Source: Hyphomicrobiales bacterium
GTDB taxonomy: Bacteria > Pseudomonadota > Alphaproteobacteria > Rhizobiales > Rhizobiaceae
Length of the DNA: 64,000 nt
Reading direction: 5' to 3'
Assembly (NCBI GenBank): GCA_900468625.1
Contig: UBUL01000027.1
Span: 62,001-126,000, forward strand
Below the pieces are notes generated by a model. That model was not told the DNA's origin and did not search any database. It saw only the letters and a program-made list of their open reading frames with translations. This document shows, piece by piece, positions 35,200-44,162 of the stretch. Made by a program: the position numbers and the translations under genes. The first letter of the stretch is position 1. Each line of letters starts with the position of its first letter.

Positions 35200-36044
35200 C
35201 TTACACCTGCCTTGGCGCGGCGGGCCGCGCTCTGTGTCAATCTATCGAGCACCATGGTCAGGATGACGATCGCGATCGCAGCGTTGATCGATGTCGCCAT
35301 ATCGAGCGTGCGCACGGCGTTGTAGATAGTTTGGCCGAGGCCGCCGGAACCGACGATGCCGGCGATCACCACCATGCCGAATGCCATCATCAAGCTCTGG
35401 TTAATACCGGCCATGACACTTGGAATGGCAAACGGCAGCCGGATTTTCGTGAACATCTGCCATGGTGTCAGGCCGCTTGCCTGGCCCAATTCAATGAAGG
35501 CGGGCGGCGTCATGCGGATACCGAGCGATGTCAGGCGAATGGCAGGGGGCATTGCCACGATGAAGGTCGCCACCAGCGCGGTGGCCGGGCCAAAGCCCAG
35601 AAGCGCAATGGCAGGAAGAAGGTAGATATAGGGTGGCAGCGTCTGGATCAGATCGAGGATCGGCTCCAGCAACCTGTCGAACCATTGCAGGAATCCTGCG
35701 ACGATCCCCAAGGGGATTCCGATCGTCAAGGCGAAGATCGTGGCGGTCGTCACAAGAGCAAGAGTGCTGATCGTTTCGTTCCAAAGGCCCATGACCGCGC
35801 AGAAGAAAAGCGCCAGACCGGCCAGAAGACCGGATGCGACGTTGATCAGCCGCCATCCAAGGAGTGCCCCGATGATCGCGACGACGTAGAAAGGCGGGAG
35901 CTGCAGGAGCCAGAGAACGCCATCGTATGTTCCCTCCAAGATGGCCCTCAGTGGATCGAATATCCAATTGCCGTTGTCGCTGATCCAGCCAAGCGCGTCG
36001 TCGGTCCAGGCATCGAAAGTATCCGCAATGACCGAGATGTCCAT
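35196..36044 (-). CDS. Glycine betaine/proline-type ABC transporter permease (ProW-like)
   Basis: A 282-residue membrane protein, start at 36044 behind GAGGGGG. Helices and the GIVGSGGLGQTIYNAVRTLDM segment match ProW, and the AMPPAIRLTSLGIR / EQLGQASGLTPWQ-like cytoplasmic loop would contact the ATPase. It is similar in length and order of motifs to the next gene, so the pair probably arose by duplication and works as a heterodimer. It lies 13 bp after the ATPase gene. Confidence 0.9.
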   Translation of the reverse strand: MDISVIADTFDAWTDDALGWISDNGNWIFDPLRAILEGTYDGVLWLLQLPPFYVVAIIGALLGWRLINVASGLLAGLALFFCAVMGLWNETISTLALVTTATIFALTIGIPLGIVAGFLQWFDRLLEPILDLIQTLPPYIYLLPAIALLGFGPATALVATFIVAMPPAIRLTSLGIRMTPPAFIELGQASGLTPWQMFTKIRLPFAIPSVMAGINQSLMMAFGMVVIAGIVGSGGLGQTIYNAVRTLDMATSINAAIAIVILTMVLDRLTQSAARRAKAGVR

Positions 36045-36057
36045 TTGCGTCGCCCCC

Positions 36058-37149
36058 TCATGCCGTCATGTTCTGTTGCGCCGGGGATCCTGCGACGCCC
36101 CGAAGCAGCCCGCGCGTCGTGACCACGCCGACGATGGAACCGTTAGCGACGACCGCGAGGGCATCGCGTTCCGACCTCATCGTTAGGTCGATGAGTTCGC
36201 CGATATCAGCCTCCGGATTGGTCGTCAGGAGCGCATTCACGTCCTGCTGCGGTTGCAGGTTCCTGTATTCGGCGATCGACTGCATCACGGAATGCGCCTT
36301 GACGAGATGGATCCTGGATATGCCGGCCACGAAATCGGCCACGTAATCGTCGGCAGGCTTCGTTACGATCTCTTCTGCCGTTCCGACCTGGACGATGAGG
36401 CCGTCCTTCATGATGGCGATCCGATCGCCGATGCGGATGGCTTCTTCGAGGTCATGCGTGATGAAAACAGCGGACTTACCGAGCGACTTCGTCAGCTGAC
36501 GGAACTCGTCCTGCAACTGGCGGCGAATGAGCGGATCAAGCGCGCTGAAGGGCTCGTCCATGAGAATGATCTCGGGGTCGGCCGCCAAAGCGCGGGCGAG
36601 GCCGACACGTTGCTGCATCCCGCCCGACAATTCCGAGGGGTATCGCGATGTCCAGTCTGAAAGGCCCACCTTGTCGAGTGCCGCCCGCGCCGTGTCGTTG
36701 CGCTGATCCTTCGGGACGCCGCGGACCTCGAGCCCGAATGCTGCATTTTCGAGAACGGTGCGATTGGGCAGCAGCGCCACGCTCTGGAAGACCATGCCGA
36801 TGTTACGTGCGCGCATGTCGCGCAGCTCGGCTGCATTCAGCTTGGCAATTTCCCGGCCCTTGATCGCGATCCTGCCAAGGCTCGGTTCGATCAGGCGGTT
36901 GAGAAGGCGCACCAGGGTGGATTTGCCGCTTCCGGAAAGTCCCATGATGCAGAAGATCTCGCCGCGGCGGACCTGGAGATGGGCATCGGAGACACCGACG
37001 ACACAGTTGAATTCCTGAAGCACCTGTTTCTTGGAGAGGCCTCGTTCGGACACGGCCTTCACAGCGGCGTTCGCACGCGCACCGAATATCTTCCAAACGT
37101 TCTGGCAATCGACCAGGACTTCGCTGGCGTTATCCATGACAGTGTTCAT
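36058..37149 (-). CDS. Glycine betaine/proline-type ABC transporter ATP-binding protein with C-terminal CBS region
   Basis: A 363-residue ATPase. It shows Walker A in MGLSGSGKST, a Q-loop VFQSVALLPNRTVLENAAFG, the signature LSGGMQQRVGLARAL, Walker B IILMDEPFSALDPL and the switch His in FITHDLEEA. Residues from about 285 form a CBS-like regulatory region (MRSERDALAVVANGSIVGVVTTRGLL), as in ProV/OpuAA, where it senses ionic strength or nucleotides. The N-terminal extension before the NBD is also ProV-like. It energises the two permeases that follow. Confidence 0.92.
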   Translation of the reverse strand: MNTVMDNASEVLVDCQNVWKIFGARANAAVKAVSERGLSKKQVLQEFNCVVGVSDAHLQVRRGEIFCIMGLSGSGKSTLVRLLNRLIEPSLGRIAIKGREIAKLNAAELRDMRARNIGMVFQSVALLPNRTVLENAAFGLEVRGVPKDQRNDTARAALDKVGLSDWTSRYPSELSGGMQQRVGLARALAADPEIILMDEPFSALDPLIRRQLQDEFRQLTKSLGKSAVFITHDLEEAIRIGDRIAIMKDGLIVQVGTAEEIVTKPADDYVADFVAGISRIHLVKAHSVMQSIAEYRNLQPQQDVNALLTTNPEADIGELIDLTMRSERDALAVVANGSIVGVVTTRGLLRGVAGSPAQQNMTA

Positions 37150-37236
37150 CGTATTCCCCGCGGGGCCAGTCCATTGCCGGCCTGTTCGTCTTCGTTGAGG
37201 GATGCGGGCCGCTTTGACGGCGACCCGCCGTCGGCA

Positions 37237-38088
37237 TCATTCGCCCTTGATATTCTCCCACCGCTTCAGGAGATCGGCGTGGCTCGTGGTCCAGTCCTTC
37301 ACGGCCTCGTCCATCGTCTTGCCATCATTCACGGCGCTGTTGATCGCAGTGATGTCGGCAAGCGGCACATAGACACTCGCGATGACTTCGCGAGCATGCG
37401 GATATTCGGCGGAGAAGCCCTTCTTGCCGACCCAGTAATAGCTCTGTGGCGGCGGGAAGATGCCCTTGGGGTCCTTGAGGAATTTCACGTCGTATTTCTG
37501 CATCATCCAGGACGGCTCCCAGATCGTCACGGCGATCCATTCCTTCCGATCGACGGCCGACTTCAGGGCCGCAGTCATGGCCGCGGTGCTGCCTTCGACG
37601 AGCTGAAGTTTCAGATCATAGCCCTTGACGGCGTTGGCAGTATCGCGCATCAGGCCCGAGCCCGGCTCGATGCCGACGATCTTGCCGCCGAACTTGTCGG
37701 CATTGGCGTTCAACTGGTCCATGGAGTCGATCGGTACGTATTTCGGCACGGCGACGCCCTGGAACAGGCCGTGCGAGACGGGCGAGATCTTCTCGAGACG
37801 CTTCTTGTTCTTGTCCCAGTAGTCCTGCGCCACATAGTCGGTCTGGGATGCGAGGATCTGGATGTCGCCCTTGCTGAGCGCAGCGTAGGCAATGCCCCAC
37901 TCCGAGAAGGGCACGACCTTCACGGTGTAGCCGGCGTCTTCCAGCACCTTCTTGGTGATCCCGGTGATCGGCGTCAGGTCCTCCCACGACATCGTTCCGA
38001 CGGTGATGCTCTTTTCTTCCGCATGGGCGGAAAATACGGTCATTCCGACCATCGCGGCCGCGCAGAGCGCCTTCCACAAAGTCTTCAT
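37237..38088 (-). CDS. Glycine betaine/proline-type ABC transporter substrate-binding protein (OpuAC family)
   Basis: A 283-residue periplasmic protein with a signal peptide ending FSAHAEE. Trp/Tyr residues in MSWEDL, DYVAQDYWDK and TIWEPSWMMQKYD could form the aromatic cage that binds quaternary ammonium or imino-acid ligands in this family. It is encoded between the catabolic enzymes and the transporter core on one strand, which fits a dedicated importer for the compound broken down by this operon. Choice between hydroxyproline, its betaine and other betaines cannot be made by eye. Confidence 0.9.
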   Translation of the reverse strand: MKTLWKALCAAAMVGMTVFSAHAEEKSITVGTMSWEDLTPITGITKKVLEDAGYTVKVVPFSEWGIAYAALSKGDIQILASQTDYVAQDYWDKNKKRLEKISPVSHGLFQGVAVPKYVPIDSMDQLNANADKFGGKIVGIEPGSGLMRDTANAVKGYDLKLQLVEGSTAAMTAALKSAVDRKEWIAVTIWEPSWMMQKYDVKFLKDPKGIFPPPQSYYWVGKKGFSAEYPHAREVIASVYVPLADITAINSAVNDGKTMDEAVKDWTTSHADLLKRWENIKGE

Positions 38089-38166
38089 TTTTCTTACTCC
38101 TAGTTTTCGTTCCCATCTTGTTGAAGACCTGCGACAGGCGCAGTCTTCACATTGCGCGGCGAGAGA

Positions 38167-39513
38167 TCATCCCTCGCGGCCTGCGCGCAATTCCTGCAAA
38201 CGGATCACCGAATTGATGCCGAGCCATGCAAAGGGTTCCGGGGGCAACCTGGATGGCGCGGCGTGATCCATATATTGTTCGAGTTGCTCCGAGGCAGTGC
38301 CGGTGGCCAGTTCAGCGGCCATCATGCCCGCCAATGTGCTCTTGACGGTACCGAGCCCGTTTTCGCAGCATGCCGAATAAAGCCCTTCGTCAAGCGCGCC
38401 GAATGCGGGCACATGGTTGCGGCTGAGGCACAGGCGCCCGGCCCAGCTATGCTCGAAGGGAATGTGTTTGAGCCCAGGAAAGCGCGCGTCGAGCGAGCTT
38501 CTATGCTCTTCGGCCATCTTGGCCATTCGCCGATTGGAAACGGTGATCGTCGTCTCGTAGGTATATTTCGTCCGGATGACGATACGGGACCGTCCGCCCG
38601 AGGTGATCTTTCGCACCGTCGCGCCCATGGCGTCGGCGGGAAGCAGCGCCCACCGATCCCGCCCCGAAACTTTTCGGCCGAGGTCTTCGGCTGAGAAGGC
38701 GGCGGTCATCGAGGCATAGGCAAAGATATGCATCAGGCGGCCGCGGAAGTGGCCGAAGTCGTCGATGTGACCGTTGACACCGAGGATAACGTTCGGCGCG
38801 TTGACCTTGCCGCGGGTGGAGATGGCCGTCCACGTTCCTTTATCCCGCGCAAGCGCGGTAACCGGCGACCTCTCGAAGATGTCGATCTTGCGCGACAGCC
38901 CTGCTGCAAATTCGCGGACATAGTTGGCCGGCTGGATCAGGACCGCGCCCGGCGTATAGAGGCCGCCGAGATAATAGTCGGAACCGGTAAGCTTGCGCAT
39001 TTCGGACGCATCAAGAAAGCTATGCTTCTCGCCGGCGCCCTTCAGGGATTGGCCGAAGCTGATATTCAGCTTCATCCCACGCGCGGTCGCCGCGGCATTG
39101 ATCTTGCCCGCCGGATCGACGGTTTCCGCCGACATGCCGTATTCGTCCGCGGCCTCTCTCGCGAAAGCGATGGCAGCCCTGTTCTGAGCCATCTCCAGGC
39201 GAGTGGCGTCCAGGCCACCACTCGAATATTCGCTCGACGACAGGTTATGCGGGACGTCGATCATGAAGCCGGAATTGCGGCCCGACGTTCCTTTGCCGAT
39301 TTCGCTTGCGTCCAGCATGACGATTTTATCGTCGGGCCGAAGCTGCTGCAGACGTCGGGCAGCCGAGAGCCCGGCAAAGCCCGCACCGATAATGAGCCAG
39401 TCCGCGGTGACGTTGCTTTCCAGGCTCCGGACCGGGAACGGACGTTGGCTGATCGCCTCCCAGCCCGAGATGCCGTTTTCTGCCGGCAAACGCCTGACGG
39501 ACTTCGTGATCAT
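38167..39513 (-). CDS. FAD-dependent oxidoreductase (DAO family; candidate cis-4-hydroxy-D-proline oxidase)
   Basis: A 448-residue flavoprotein; start at 39513 (ATGA overlap with the ALDH stop). It has a Rossmann FAD motif IIGAGFAGLSAARRL (residues 41-55), LDASEIGKGTSGRNSGFM and a C-terminal CCENGLGTVKSTLAGMMAAEL, which is the DAO/PuuB/OrdL pattern. In hydroxyproline catabolism this step oxidises cis-4-hydroxy-D-proline to 1-pyrroline-4-hydroxy-2-carboxylate. Its sequence is nearer the gamma-glutamylputrescine oxidase group, so an amine or betaine-derived substrate is also possible. The neighbouring DapA-type lyase and ALDH favour the hydroxyproline reading. Confidence 0.82.
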   Translation of the reverse strand: MITKSVRRLPAENGISGWEAISQRPFPVRSLESNVTADWLIIGAGFAGLSAARRLQQLRPDDKIVMLDASEIGKGTSGRNSGFMIDVPHNLSSSEYSSGGLDATRLEMAQNRAAIAFAREAADEYGMSAETVDPAGKINAAATARGMKLNISFGQSLKGAGEKHSFLDASEMRKLTGSDYYLGGLYTPGAVLIQPANYVREFAAGLSRKIDIFERSPVTALARDKGTWTAISTRGKVNAPNVILGVNGHIDDFGHFRGRLMHIFAYASMTAAFSAEDLGRKVSGRDRWALLPADAMGATVRKITSGGRSRIVIRTKYTYETTITVSNRRMAKMAEEHRSSLDARFPGLKHIPFEHSWAGRLCLSRNHVPAFGALDEGLYSACCENGLGTVKSTLAGMMAAELATGTASEQLEQYMDHAAPSRLPPEPFAWLGINSVIRLQELRAGREG

Positions 39514-41027
39514 CGGATCGTCTCGTCCACCGAGCGGTCGGAAACGTCGATCCAGATCGTCTTCAGTTCGCAATAGTTGTCATGGGCGAAGATCGACTTG
39601 TCGCGTCCGCCAAAGCCAGACTCCTTGTAGCCGCCGAACGGTGTCGTCGCATCGCCTTCGCCGAAGCAGTTGACGGTGACGACGCCCGCCCGGATCTCGC
39701 GCGAGAGCCGTATGGCCTTCCTGAGGCTGCCGGTATAGATTGATGCCGTCAGGCCGTAATTGGTATCGTTGGCAAGGGCGATGGCCTCGGCAAGGGTCTC
39801 GAATGTCGTGACCGACAGGATCGGCCCGAAAATCTCCTCCTGGAACAGTCGGCTCGAGGGCGTGACGCCGTCGACGACCGTCGGCTCGATGTAGATGCCC
39901 TTTTGGGTTTCGCCGCCATAGGCCAGCGAAAGCTTTTCGGTCTTCACATCGTCGAGGAAGGACGAGACCTTTTCGAAGTGGTTCTTGCTGACCAGCGCGC
40001 CGATGCGGTTGTCCGGATCGAGCGGATCGCCGGTCTTCCATTCGCGCATATAGGCACCGATGCGCTTCAGCAACTCGTCCTTGACGCGCGATTGCACGAT
40101 CAGGCGCGAGGTCGCGGAACAATTCTCGCCCATGTTCCAGAAGGCACCGTTGACCACCTGTTCGGCAACGAGATCCAGATCCTCGGCATCCTCGAGCACC
40201 ACGGCGGGGTTCTTGCCGCCACATTCGAGAACGACCTTCTTGAGGTTGGAATCCGCCGCATAGCGCAGGAAGCGCCGTCCGGTCGGAGTGGATCCCGTAA
40301 AGGCCACCATGTCCACATCCATGTGCAGGCCGATCGGCTCTCCGACGTCCTTGCCGCCACCCGTGACGACATTGAAGACACCGGCCGGGATACCCGCCTC
40401 ATGAGCAAGTTCGGCAACGCGTAAGGTGGTCAGCGTCGTTTCCTGAGCAGGCTTGACGATGACCGAGCAGCCCGACGCCAGAGCAGGTCCGATCTTCCAG
40501 GCGAGCATCAGAAGCGGGAAGTTCCAGGGAAGCACGCAGCCGACGACGCCGATAGGCTCACGCACGACCATGGTCAGTGCATTGGAGCCGACAGGAGCGG
40601 TATTGTCATAAAGCTTGTCGATCAGTTCGGCGTGCCAGCGGATGGTGTGGATCGTGTCCGGAACATCGACGGTCTGGCACTCGCGCACCGGCTTGCCGCT
40701 GTCGAGGCTTTCCATGACGGCAAGCTCATGGCGGTGCTCCTCGAGCAGCCGGGCGAATTTGAGAAGCGTGGCTTTGCGGTCGCCCGGCGATTGAAGGCGC
40801 CAGCGGCCGTCTTCAAAGGCTTGCCTGGCCTTTGCGACCGCATAATCCACATCCGTCGCATCACAGGCTGCAATCTCGGCAAGCGTTTCAGCCGTGGCCG
40901 GATTGGTCGTCTTGAACGTCCTGCCGGAGTGGGAGGGGCGAAAGGAGCCGTCGATGAAGGCATTCGTCGGCAGCTCGAGGCTAGCGGCAATCGCCTTGTA
41001 TTCGGCTGCGGTCAAGGGTTCATGCAT
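39510..41027 (-). CDS. Aldehyde dehydrogenase (candidate alpha-ketoglutarate semialdehyde dehydrogenase)
   Basis: A 505-residue ALDH with VLPWNFPLLMLAWKIGPAL, FTGSTPTGRRFL, general base in LECGGKNP, catalytic Cys in ENCSATSR and EEIFGPILSV. The start (MHEPLTAAEY) overlaps the end of the DapA-type gene by eight bases. In the known hydroxyproline route the semialdehyde released by the DapA-type deaminase is oxidised to 2-oxoglutarate, and this gene is in the right place for it. By sequence it also resembles PuuC-type enzymes, so specificity is inferred from context. Confidence 0.85.
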   Translation of the reverse strand: MHEPLTAAEYKAIAASLELPTNAFIDGSFRPSHSGRTFKTTNPATAETLAEIAACDATDVDYAVAKARQAFEDGRWRLQSPGDRKATLLKFARLLEEHRHELAVMESLDSGKPVRECQTVDVPDTIHTIRWHAELIDKLYDNTAPVGSNALTMVVREPIGVVGCVLPWNFPLLMLAWKIGPALASGCSVIVKPAQETTLTTLRVAELAHEAGIPAGVFNVVTGGGKDVGEPIGLHMDVDMVAFTGSTPTGRRFLRYAADSNLKKVVLECGGKNPAVVLEDAEDLDLVAEQVVNGAFWNMGENCSATSRLIVQSRVKDELLKRIGAYMREWKTGDPLDPDNRIGALVSKNHFEKVSSFLDDVKTEKLSLAYGGETQKGIYIEPTVVDGVTPSSRLFQEEIFGPILSVTTFETLAEAIALANDTNYGLTASIYTGSLRKAIRLSREIRAGVVTVNCFGEGDATTPFGGYKESGFGGRDKSIFAHDNYCELKTIWIDVSDRSVDETIR

Positions 41028-41931
41028 GGTTGGCTCCCGACGTGATCTGGGCGACCGTGCGCTTCAGGGTGGCGACGACAGTCTGGAGGGTTCTTTTTTC
41101 TTCGGAGGTCATTCCGCGCAGCGGTGCGCGAACGGGTCCGGCCTTGAGGCCGATGATCTCGCAGCCGTGCTTGATGGATTGCACGAATTTGCCAGTTTCA
41201 AGAAAATCCATCAGCGGCAGCATGGCCGTCATGATGGCGCGGCCCTTGTCGAAATTCCTCTCGATCACGCAGGCTTCGTAGAGCGCAACGTGCTCGCGCG
41301 GCAGGAAATTCGAGCCGGCGCAGACCCAGCTCTTTGCACCCCAGGCGAAGAATTCCAGCGCCTGGTCGTCCCAACCGCACGACAGTGCTATATGAGGAAA
41401 CTTCCGCGCCAGCAGATGGACGTTTGCCATCTCGCCCGAGCTTTCCTTGATCGCCTTCACATTCCTGGATTTGCCGACGCGCGAGAAATATTCGTCGCCC
41501 ATCATGACGCCCATGCGGGCGGGATAGTTGTAGAGCATGATCGGCAGATTGGCGGCGCGGTCGACCGTCAAGGCGTGAATGGCGTTTTCTTTTGCCGTCG
41601 GCAGTGCATAGGGCGGCGACGTCACGAGGATCGCATCCGCGCCGATCCCCTTTGCCGCCGCGGCATAGGCAACAGAATCCTCGGTACGGGTGGCGCCAGT
41701 GCCAACGATCAGCGGCAGGCGGCTTGCGATAACCTGCCTGGCGTAGGCGGCAAGGTCGAGACGTTCCTGCATGGATTGGGCATAATATTCGCCGGTGGAG
41801 CCGCCGATGATGATGCCATGCACTTTGGCCTCGATGAGCGATTCCAGGACCGCTGCGAAGGCGGTCTTGTCGATCTGGCCGTCCGGTCCATGCGGCGTGA
41901 TTGCGGGGGTGTAGATGCCTTCGAAATTCAA
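41020..41931 (-). CDS. DapA-family lyase (candidate 1-pyrroline-4-hydroxy-2-carboxylate deaminase), TTG start
   Basis: A 303-residue class I aldolase-fold protein. No good ATG exists at the right place. TTG at 41931-41929 overlaps the regulator's TGA stop, sits seven bases after GGAGAAA, and gives the expected family start (NFEGIYTPAITPHG). Active-site marks are GGSTGEYY, Tyr near residue 136 in LYNYPARMG and the Schiff-base Lys162 in IKESSG. Members include dihydrodipicolinate synthase, NAL and the hydroxyproline deaminase HypD. The operon partners make the last the best guess. Its translation is coupled to the GntR gene. Confidence 0.85.
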   Translation of the reverse strand: MNFEGIYTPAITPHGPDGQIDKTAFAAVLESLIEAKVHGIIIGGSTGEYYAQSMQERLDLAAYARQVIASRLPLIVGTGATRTEDSVAYAAAAKGIGADAILVTSPPYALPTAKENAIHALTVDRAANLPIMLYNYPARMGVMMGDEYFSRVGKSRNVKAIKESSGEMANVHLLARKFPHIALSCGWDDQALEFFAWGAKSWVCAGSNFLPREHVALYEACVIERNFDKGRAIMTAMLPLMDFLETGKFVQSIKHGCEIIGLKAGPVRAPLRGMTSEEKRTLQTVVATLKRTVAQITSGANHA

Positions 41932-42638
41932 GACGATTTCTCCATCGATGCAACGGGCACTTCGACGAGCGCGTCCGCCTTCATGCCTTGTGGGGCGATG
42001 AACATCTCCATGTTCTCGCGCGACAGTTCCCAATGCTCGAACACCAGGTCCACGACGATGTCTTCATCGTGCTGCGCGATTGCCGCGATGAACCCATCAT
42101 GGTGTTCCACGGCGAGCTGAAGCCGTTCGCGCATGTCGTCGTTCCTCGGCCGGAAGAAGGTGTGGCCGATCCGTGCATGGTCGATCAGCAGGCGACCCAG
42201 GCTCGGCTGCAGATAGGCGTTGAACGACATTTCTCCGATGATTTCGTGGAAACGATTGTTCTCGAGCACCATGGCGAGGGGGTCGCCGGAGGCGCTTGCC
42301 GATCGAAACCGTTCCTGCGTTTCCTTGAGATCGATGAGTTGCTTCGGCTTGAAATTTTGCACCGCAAGCCGGCCGATCGCCGCATAAATCATCGGGGCCA
42401 CCAGGAAGAAATGCCTGAGGGTCTGATGGTTCATTGGGCTGACGCGGGCGCCGCGGTTTGCCCGGATATCGATATAGCCTTCGCCTTCCAGACGCCGGAA
42501 GATTTCCCGGACGGGCGTACGGGAGAGCCCGTATTGTTCGCTGAGACTGACTTCGTCCAAATCCTGATCGGGATCGAGTTCCATCGTCAAAATTTGACGC
42601 TTTAGATCGTCGTAAAGACTGTTCTTCCCACCCTTCAT
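41928..42638 (-). CDS. GntR-family (FCD) transcriptional regulator of the downstream operon
   Basis: A 236-residue protein starting at 42638 behind GGAGGA; the longer open frame to 42776 runs through the promoter and is rejected. The N-terminal winged helix contains SLSEQYGLSRTPVREIFRRLE. The C-terminal all-helical FCD domain has Asp/His positions (NNRFHEIIGEM, HARIGHTF, VEHHDGF) that could bind a metal and acid ligand. It is the first gene of the catabolic operon and is followed immediately by the DapA-type gene. It resembles HypR-type regulators in role. A matching operator lies about 95 bp upstream of its start. Confidence 0.9.
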   Translation of the reverse strand: MKGGKNSLYDDLKRQILTMELDPDQDLDEVSLSEQYGLSRTPVREIFRRLEGEGYIDIRANRGARVSPMNHQTLRHFFLVAPMIYAAIGRLAVQNFKPKQLIDLKETQERFRSASASGDPLAMVLENNRFHEIIGEMSFNAYLQPSLGRLLIDHARIGHTFFRPRNDDMRERLQLAVEHHDGFIAAIAQHDEDIVVDLVFEHWELSRENMEMFIAPQGMKADALVEVPVASMEKSS

Positions 42639-42732
42639 TGCGACGTCCTCCGTGAGATACCGCGAGGAGTTGAATTCATCGCCTCCTGCCGATGAGGGAA
42701 AGGTCGCACACGCTGATCGGTGAGTCAAGAGA

Positions 42733-42755
42733 ATTGTATACTCTACGTACACAAT
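42733..42755 (-). promoter_or_regulatory. Probable GntR operator
   Basis: ATTGTATAC (42733-42741) and GTACACAAT (42747-42755) are inverted arms with one mismatch and a 5-bp spacer. The core T-GTATAC...GTACACA is of the TNGTNNNACNA type used by FCD-class GntR proteins. It lies in the 363-bp gap (42639-43001) between the operon and the divergent curlin gene; I see no gene in the rest of that gap. Confidence 0.6.
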
Positions 42756-43001
42756 GAATGTTGCAGAAAAATACAATCCGGCGTTCAGCCTGTACTGGGT
42801 CGATCGTCCGGATGAATGCCGGGGTCGATCGCGCCGGATTCCGGCAACATCAGCGGAGGTGCACAGTCAGGCGCACCATTGCCGCCGCGAAACCACGGTC
42901 ATGAATTTTCGATGAATGCTGCCTTCAGCATCCATTCTGGATCGGAGGCCTATCAAGGAGCCGTTCAACCGCGGTCATATCCGCACATCAGGAGAGCCAA
43001 A

Positions 43002-43439
43002 ATGATCCGCACGTCCATTATCAGCATCCTTGTTGCCACTGCCATCGGCGGCACTGCAATGAGCCCTGCTTTGGCAAACGATGTACGCATAGAGCAGTAC
43101 GGCTGGCACAATTCGGCCGGCGGTGCGCAGAACGGCCACAGCAACCGCGTCCGCTTCTACCAGGAGGGGCGCTACAACAATGCCATCGGCCAGCAATATG
43201 GTCATCGCAACCTGTCGGCCATCGGACAGGAAGGCAGCAATAACTATGGCGCGACCTATCAATACGGCAGCCGCAACGTGGCTGGCATCGGACAGTTCGG
43301 CTCGAACCACACCGCAATCTTGACGCAGGACGGTAACGACAACATCACGGCCGGTGTCCAGGTCGGCCATGGCTGCAGCGCCAATGTCAGCCAGGGTGGC
43401 GGCGGCAATGTCGCCGCTTTCGTCCAGACCTGCGATTGA
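43002..43439 (+). CDS. Curlin-repeat protein (CsgA/CsgB-like amyloid subunit)
   Basis: A 145-residue secreted protein, GGAGAG before ATG at 43002, signal peptide ending SPALAND. The mature part has about five imperfect repeats near 22 residues long with the curlin Q-x-G-x-x-N pattern (IEQYGWHN, YQEGRYNN, GQQYGHRN, GQEGSNN, GQFGSNH, TQDGNDN). A CysGly pair lies near the end and a CD terminus follows. Such proteins form functional amyloid fibres on the cell surface after export through CsgG. CsgH follows after 68 bp. No csgG, csgE or csgF is in the window. Confidence 0.9.
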   Translation: MIRTSIISILVATAIGGTAMSPALANDVRIEQYGWHNSAGGAQNGHSNRVRFYQEGRYNNAIGQQYGHRNLSAIGQEGSNNYGATYQYGSRNVAGIGQFGSNHTAILTQDGNDNITAGVQVGHGCSANVSQGGGGNVAAFVQTCD

Positions 43440-43507
43440 CCTTAGCCCAGCGGGGCCGGGATGGCTTATTCCCGGCCGCTCCCCAAACCATGACAAGGAG
43501 ATAATCC

Positions 43508-43912
43508 ATGGTTGGCTTCGACAGACGCATTTCCGTCGTCGTGGCGGTCACACTTGCCGGATTGGCCGCCCTCGGCGCGAGCGCTGCCGTGCTCGACGCC
43601 GATCGGTCGCAAACCGGGCCGGTTCGCTGCGAGATCCGCGACAGGATTGAAGGCGATACCGTCTTTCTCGAACCTCTGGTGCATTCCGACAAGGACGCAA
43701 GCGGCACCTATAGTGTCAGCGTCTCCGGCGGTGGCGAGGGAGGCTCCTCGAACATCCAGCAGGGCGGCGATTTTTCGGTGGCGGCCGGTCGCACAGCGTC
43801 GCTCGGCCGCATTAGCGTCGGTGCCGCCCGTGCTTCCTACGACGTGAAGCTCAGGCTGAAGCTGGACGGAACGAATGTCAGCTGCAGCAGGCAGGTGACC
43901 GGTGCATTCTGA
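43508..43912 (+). CDS. csgH: CsgH-like curli assembly protein
   Basis: A 134-residue periplasmic protein with an N-terminal signal anchor (RRISVVVAVTLAGLAALGAS). The rest is beta-rich: CEIRDRIEGDTVFLEPLVHS, GTYSVSVSGGGEGGSSNIQQGG, LKLDGTNVSC, with one Cys in each half that could pair. It matches the CsgC/CsgH fold known in alphaproteobacteria, which blocks premature amyloid formation of curlins in the periplasm. Its position between two curlin genes supports this. A good hairpin terminator follows. Confidence 0.85.
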   Translation: MVGFDRRISVVVAVTLAGLAALGASAAVLDADRSQTGPVRCEIRDRIEGDTVFLEPLVHSDKDASGTYSVSVSGGGEGGSSNIQQGGDFSVAAGRTASLGRISVGAARASYDVKLRLKLDGTNVSCSRQVTGAF

Positions 43913-43973
43913 ATGTCATTTTGGGAAAACCACTTAGCTTTCCGTCCGGAACTGCATAGGCGCAAACTTTAGA

Positions 43974-44009
43974 GCCACTCGGCGTTTCAGCAAACCGCCG
44001 AGTGGCTTT
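43974..44009 (+). terminator. Intrinsic terminator after csgH
   Basis: GCCACTCGGCG (43974-43984) and CGCCGAGTGGC (43996-44006) form a perfect 11-bp stem with an 11-nt loop, followed by TTT. It separates the first curlin/csgH pair from the next curlin gene, which must have its own promoter. Confidence 0.75.
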
Positions 44010-44162
44010 CGCCGGTTGGCGCCGGCAGTTGCGTGGAAGCCCGTACACTGTTTGGGGTCCGCTCGGTTAAATGGTGGGTGAACGGCGTCTTCCGACACGG
44101 TTCAGCTTGGTTGTGCGAGAGTAAGACATTGGCTGATGACGGCCGAACAAGGAGAGACATCC

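Noticed and set aside
42946..43001. Upstream in-frame start of the first curlin (open frame from 42816)
   Set aside because: The signal peptide and GGAGAG ribosome site fix the start at 43002; the upstream codons have no conserved character.
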